The position numbers and the translations under genes are program-made. DNA of 34,524 nt, from the NCBI GenBank assembly GCA_022836615.1, contig MU405435.1, forward strand, positions 1-34,524, in the 5' to 3' direction. The notes beneath the pieces were generated by a model. The model did not search any database. It saw nothing but the letters and a program-made list of their open reading frames with translations, and had not been told where the DNA came from. This DNA is from Annulohypoxylon bovei var. microspora (taxonomy: Eukaryota; Ascomycota; Sordariomycetes; Xylariales; Hypoxylaceae). Shown here in pieces: positions 31,424-34,524 of the stretch; the stretch's first letter is position 1, and every line of letters begins with the position of its first letter.

Positions 31424-33039
31424 TTAGCCGGTAACGAATTCGGTGTGCATGGAGATCATGTCCTGATCGCCGGGCATTATAAAACCCACTGTCCACCCCC
31501 GTGTTTCCTTTCCGGTTTGGTCGATATACACAGCTGCCTTGGGCTCTGTTGGGGTAAACCGTATCCTCCTTTCGTCGGGCGGAAAGTTGGAGTATATTGG
31601 TGTAGTAATAGGTCGTCCGGAAGCATTTAATGAGACGCCATGCTCCATTTCGATAATTCGCCGAGCTATTGCATACATTTGCTCAGCCTCCCATAAGTTT
31701 TCTCGCGGAACTCCGAGTACTTTTATTAATCGTATAGCTTCTAGTCGTATGTCGTAGTCGCGACATTTTGATGCCATAAACTGAACTATTGGTGTGAAGC
31801 CCGTCTCGAAGATGAACCGCGGGTTACGTTTGGATACCGGGGTCCGAGAAGCGTCCGGGATCATGGCGTCAAGAAATAAGCATGAGTCAAGTATTCGCCG
31901 AAAACTGTCGAGATGCGAGTCATAACACATTTCGTTAGCTTCGAAAGCTATTTCCACCCATATTCGACAAGTTTCGTAGCGTACTGAGAGGATAGTACGT
32001 GACATGACTTGAATAAAATCCTTTCCTAGATTGTATTTCTCCATCACTGACGTAGCTGGTAACATCGATCTAGCGTCCAGGCGCTGAAATAATATGTGCC
32101 ATTTGTCGAGGAGATATCTAATCTCCTTTTGTTCTCTCAACTGTTCAGGGGGTATTCCCTTATACCTTAAGCTTCCGAATCGGTATATGTCACCCCCTCG
32201 TACTAACCGTAGCGTCCGGCTCATTATGCTGTCCATCGCCACCTGAGCATCGGCCCAGGTGTTGAATGTTGCTGGAAGAGGGTCGTCCACGAAGACCAAG
32301 TCAGGGAAGTCGATACTCCCGCCCCCGAAAAAGTATGGAAAGACGCTTAGACGTCGGAAAACAGGTACGAGATGTTCTCTTGCCCATGAGTAATTGGTAT
32401 TCTCTAATAAGGCGATACCATGTTTGCAGTGTTGAATAGCTGCTTCTTTGTTGGACTGCAGAAACTCGATGCAGATGAAGAGGATGCAGACCAGCAGAAC
32501 CAGGGGCTGGTTCTCGGTTGTCTTCAGCTCGCTAATAGCAGCATTATAATGTTGCAGCGCAAGGCTGTTATCCCTCAGCTGGACGTCTGAGTGGGACGCG
32601 GACTCAGCTTGGAACTGTTCATATAACGAGCTGATGGCAACTACCGAGTGTCTGACCGCCGGTTCAAAGTTGCTGAACTGCATAACTAGATGGGTCCAGA
32701 AGTACGGATCTGTGGCGCCTGATAAGAAATGGGCCGTCTTCTCGCAAAAGTATTGGAGGGCTCTCCCTTCACTCGCGCTATCGACACTCTGGAATAGCTG
32801 ACGCGGCCGGTGCCAGAGCAGTCCAGGGGTTGGTTTAGAGGCATAACCATCGCACGTGCGACCGGTGTTGATACAACGGTTGCAGTGTGGCTTCGCTTCG
32901 TCGCACTTCACCTTACGTGCTCTATTCGAGTGTTAACTGAAGTTGCTCATTGGCTGATGCTTAGGTAGGTGCTCATGCAGGAAGCATACTTGCAGGTGAG
33001 ACAGCCTGTCCTAACTTTACGGCTGCCTTTTCTCGCCAT
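31424..33039 (-). CDS. Zn2Cys6 fungal transcription factor
   Basis: Two exons (33039-32990 and 32921-31424) with a 68-nt intron (GTATGC...AATAG, GTTAAC branch) give 515 aa. The intron splits the zinc cluster; after splicing residues 12-25 read GCLTCKARKVKCDE. The six cysteines are at 13, 16, 23, 30, 33 and 40, the canonical spacing C-x2-C-x6-C-x6-C-x2-C-x6-C. The remainder is the helical regulatory region of fungal-specific factors of the Fungal_trans_2 type (for example YFCEKTAHFLSG, FEPAVRHSVVAISSLYE, QHYNAAISELK, CILFICIEFLQ). A competing acceptor nine bases further in would join out of frame, so the chosen one is well supported. Its location beside the amidoligase and aminopeptidase genes would suit a local regulator, but targets cannot be read from the sequence. 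Confidence 0.93.
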
Positions 33040-34430
33040 AAGTACAGGCAGAATGAGGGGAAATGTTGTCTAGTAGGTATTTCATAAAAGGTTCCAATCC
33101 GCGAGATCCACCGAAAGTGAGATGTCCTTTTGTGTATCTTCGCAATGAGAAGTGATAATTGACTTCCGATACGAGTACCTGAACCAGCGACTGAGACGAC
33201 GGGAGCTTATGAGAGATATCTCGAGATGCAGTATATCCTTGCCAGATCGGGAACGCTAGCTACAACCCAGTGGGACTTCCAAGGTTTAGTCCGAGCCTGC
33301 CAATGATATATCTATGCCTTCAGGGCGGTAATGGTCCGAATCCTTATTAATCTAGATCTCTTGGCCCGAGTGAGATTCAATTGAGATGAGGATTTGTTCG
33401 ATGCGGCTTACGAATAGAAAAAGACTTCATTTGATACCAGTACGACAAGGCAACAGTATATAATGTAACTGTATATCCAAATACTCATGATATTGAATAT
33501 AGTCTAGGTAACTTGGGAGCTATGAAGCTGCGAGGGTCCTTTGCTACGCCCTTTTATAATAAAATTTTATGAATAATACCCCTCTCGACTTGGCATAACG
33601 TCCAAGAATTTCAAGCTATGATGGCTTAATTTTGATTAGATAGGTAACATCGTCTACATCAGAACAAGGGATAGTGTATGCTAAACCCCAATCAATGCGT
33701 CAGGTTCTAATATACACCGCTAAATAATAGCTTGGCACTCCGAATAGAGAATCTCCAGGAACAAAACATCTGCCTCATCAACAATCCAGTAATAATGATC
33801 GTGGGCATCATTGCCACGTGGATTGGGGGTGATGGGATCCGGCTTGGTGGATCGATGTGACCATCCCCGGCATTACCGAATGGTTGGTGCCGAGAAAGCT
33901 CGACATCCAATAGACATGTAGGTGCCTCCTACGTACATACGGAAATAGATTCTCGTAGGGCAGAGTTTAAAATTAATTCCAGTCTAGGTAGTTGTTAAGT
34001 ACACACTTACCTACTTAGGTAGGCATCGCATTACAAATCAAATAATCAACGAAGTCTTTGATATGCGACAACATACCTGGGTAACCCTCGGTCCCTCGCC
34101 TGCGCGATTAAATGAACTATGTTTAGATGGTCCTCTTCGATCTTTGAACTTGGAATATCCTTAAACATCGTATCTGCCACCACGCTCGCCCAAGATGTTT
34201 TATCATTAAACTTATAAAGCTCTCGACATAACCGGATTAGTAATCGGGTAGGTAGGTACCTAGGCGATAACCTTGAATGAATAACTTTATATAAAACTCA
34301 TGATTTCCCTTAAAGATTTCTAAACCTCGCATGGTTTTTTAAATTCTAGTTAAATGAATTTTTATTTGAATACTTTTTATGCATGAAGGTACCTATGATA
34401 CTGCCGTATCAACTTAAGAATCTCACACCC
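33040..34430. other. Gene-free 1.4 kb before the right repeat
   Basis: No gene is seen; the minus frame at 33707-33910 lacks motifs. The left part is the Zn2Cys6 gene's promoter. GGTAGGTA-type runs occur at 34016-34023 and 34248-34258, with a TACCTAGG at 34257. At the far right, TCAACTTA (34409-34416) is an inverted copy of the inner edge of the right repeat, making a short stem with TAAGTTGA (34431-34438). Confidence 0.55.
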
Positions 34431-34524
34431 TAAGTTGAAACACCGTTACGCGATCATACCAAGCGCGGGCCACCAATTTCCCATACAAAATCGCCAAAAC
34501 GCAATATTTATAATTAAATGAATA
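34431..34524 (-). repeat. Right terminal inverted repeat, 94 bp
   Basis: The exact reverse complement of bases 2-95, running to the last base of the window. Its inner edge (TAAGTTGAAACACCG) pairs with TCAACTTA a few bases inside the interval. Ends ...AATGAATA, so a terminal TA target duplication is possible here too. Confidence 0.97.

Noticed and set aside
32912..32925. Apparent shortening of the Zn2Cys6 cluster by three residues if the acceptor just before GTGAAGTGC is used
   Set aside because: The donor actually leaves phase 2 (TGC AA), so the upstream acceptor AATAG joins in frame and restores the canonical six-residue spacing; the domain is intact.
1..34524. Starship giant transposon, CRISPR array, bacterial operon or integrated virus
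   Set aside because: No DUF3435 captain, no regularly spaced repeats, spliceosomal introns throughout, and no viral or polinton hallmark genes were seen.

Overview
The window looks like nuclear DNA of a filamentous ascomycete (Pezizomycotina, probably Sordariomycetes). Genes are compact, with short GT-AG introns (mostly 44-124 nt) that often carry CTAAC/CTGAC-like branch points. The gene content also fits: a Zn2Cys6 regulator with a fungal C-terminal region, a thaumatin-like secreted protein, a fungal-type amidoligase, an HMT1-type ABC transporter and an Sgt2 orthologue. The order-level placement is inference. Splice sites were read by hand; every intron-containing model below is in frame across its junctions.

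The most striking feature is the frame of the window. Bases 2-95 and 34431-34524 form a perfect 94-bp inverted repeat, so a 34.5-kb block is bounded by identical, inward-facing ends, each flanked by a TA that could be a target duplication. I find no transposase, tyrosine recombinase, reverse transcriptase or polymerase inside. The interval does hold ordinary chromosomal genes, including Sgt2. It could be a very large terminal-inverted-repeat element carrying host genes, two inverted copies of a repeat that happen to bracket a chromosomal segment, or a block able to flip by recombination.

Layout: 96-3488 is AT-rich and gene-poor. It is followed by a disordered Ser/Pro/Arg-rich protein (3489-4557), a small secreted protein (5439-6063), Sgt2 (7066-8278) and, convergent to it, an HMT1-type ABC transporter (12958-9172, minus). 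A 5.3-kb gene desert (12959-18267) ends at a 168-bp MITE-like element (18268-18435). Then come a class IV (SIRT6/7-type) sirtuin (18812-20204), a cupin (20971-20345, minus), a RING-CH membrane protein (23145-21769, minus) and a four-helix membrane protein (24452-25231). Four consecutive minus-strand genes follow: thaumatin-like (26444-25397), M28 aminopeptidase (28958-27291), amidoligase-like (30690-29305) and a Zn2Cys6 factor (33039-31424). The last 1.4 kb before the right repeat is empty.

Two proteins have unexpected RNA-biology signatures. The ABC transporter carries a C-terminal tail with a good match to the PAM2 (poly(A)-binding-protein-binding) motif and an Arg/Gly-rich end. The disordered protein at 3489-4557 has a PAM2-like motif next to an Arg-rich patch. 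The amidoligase keeps the family layout but departs from several usually conserved positions. No operon logic applies, and apart from the loose secreted/peptide-related grouping on the right I see no evident pathway linking the genes.
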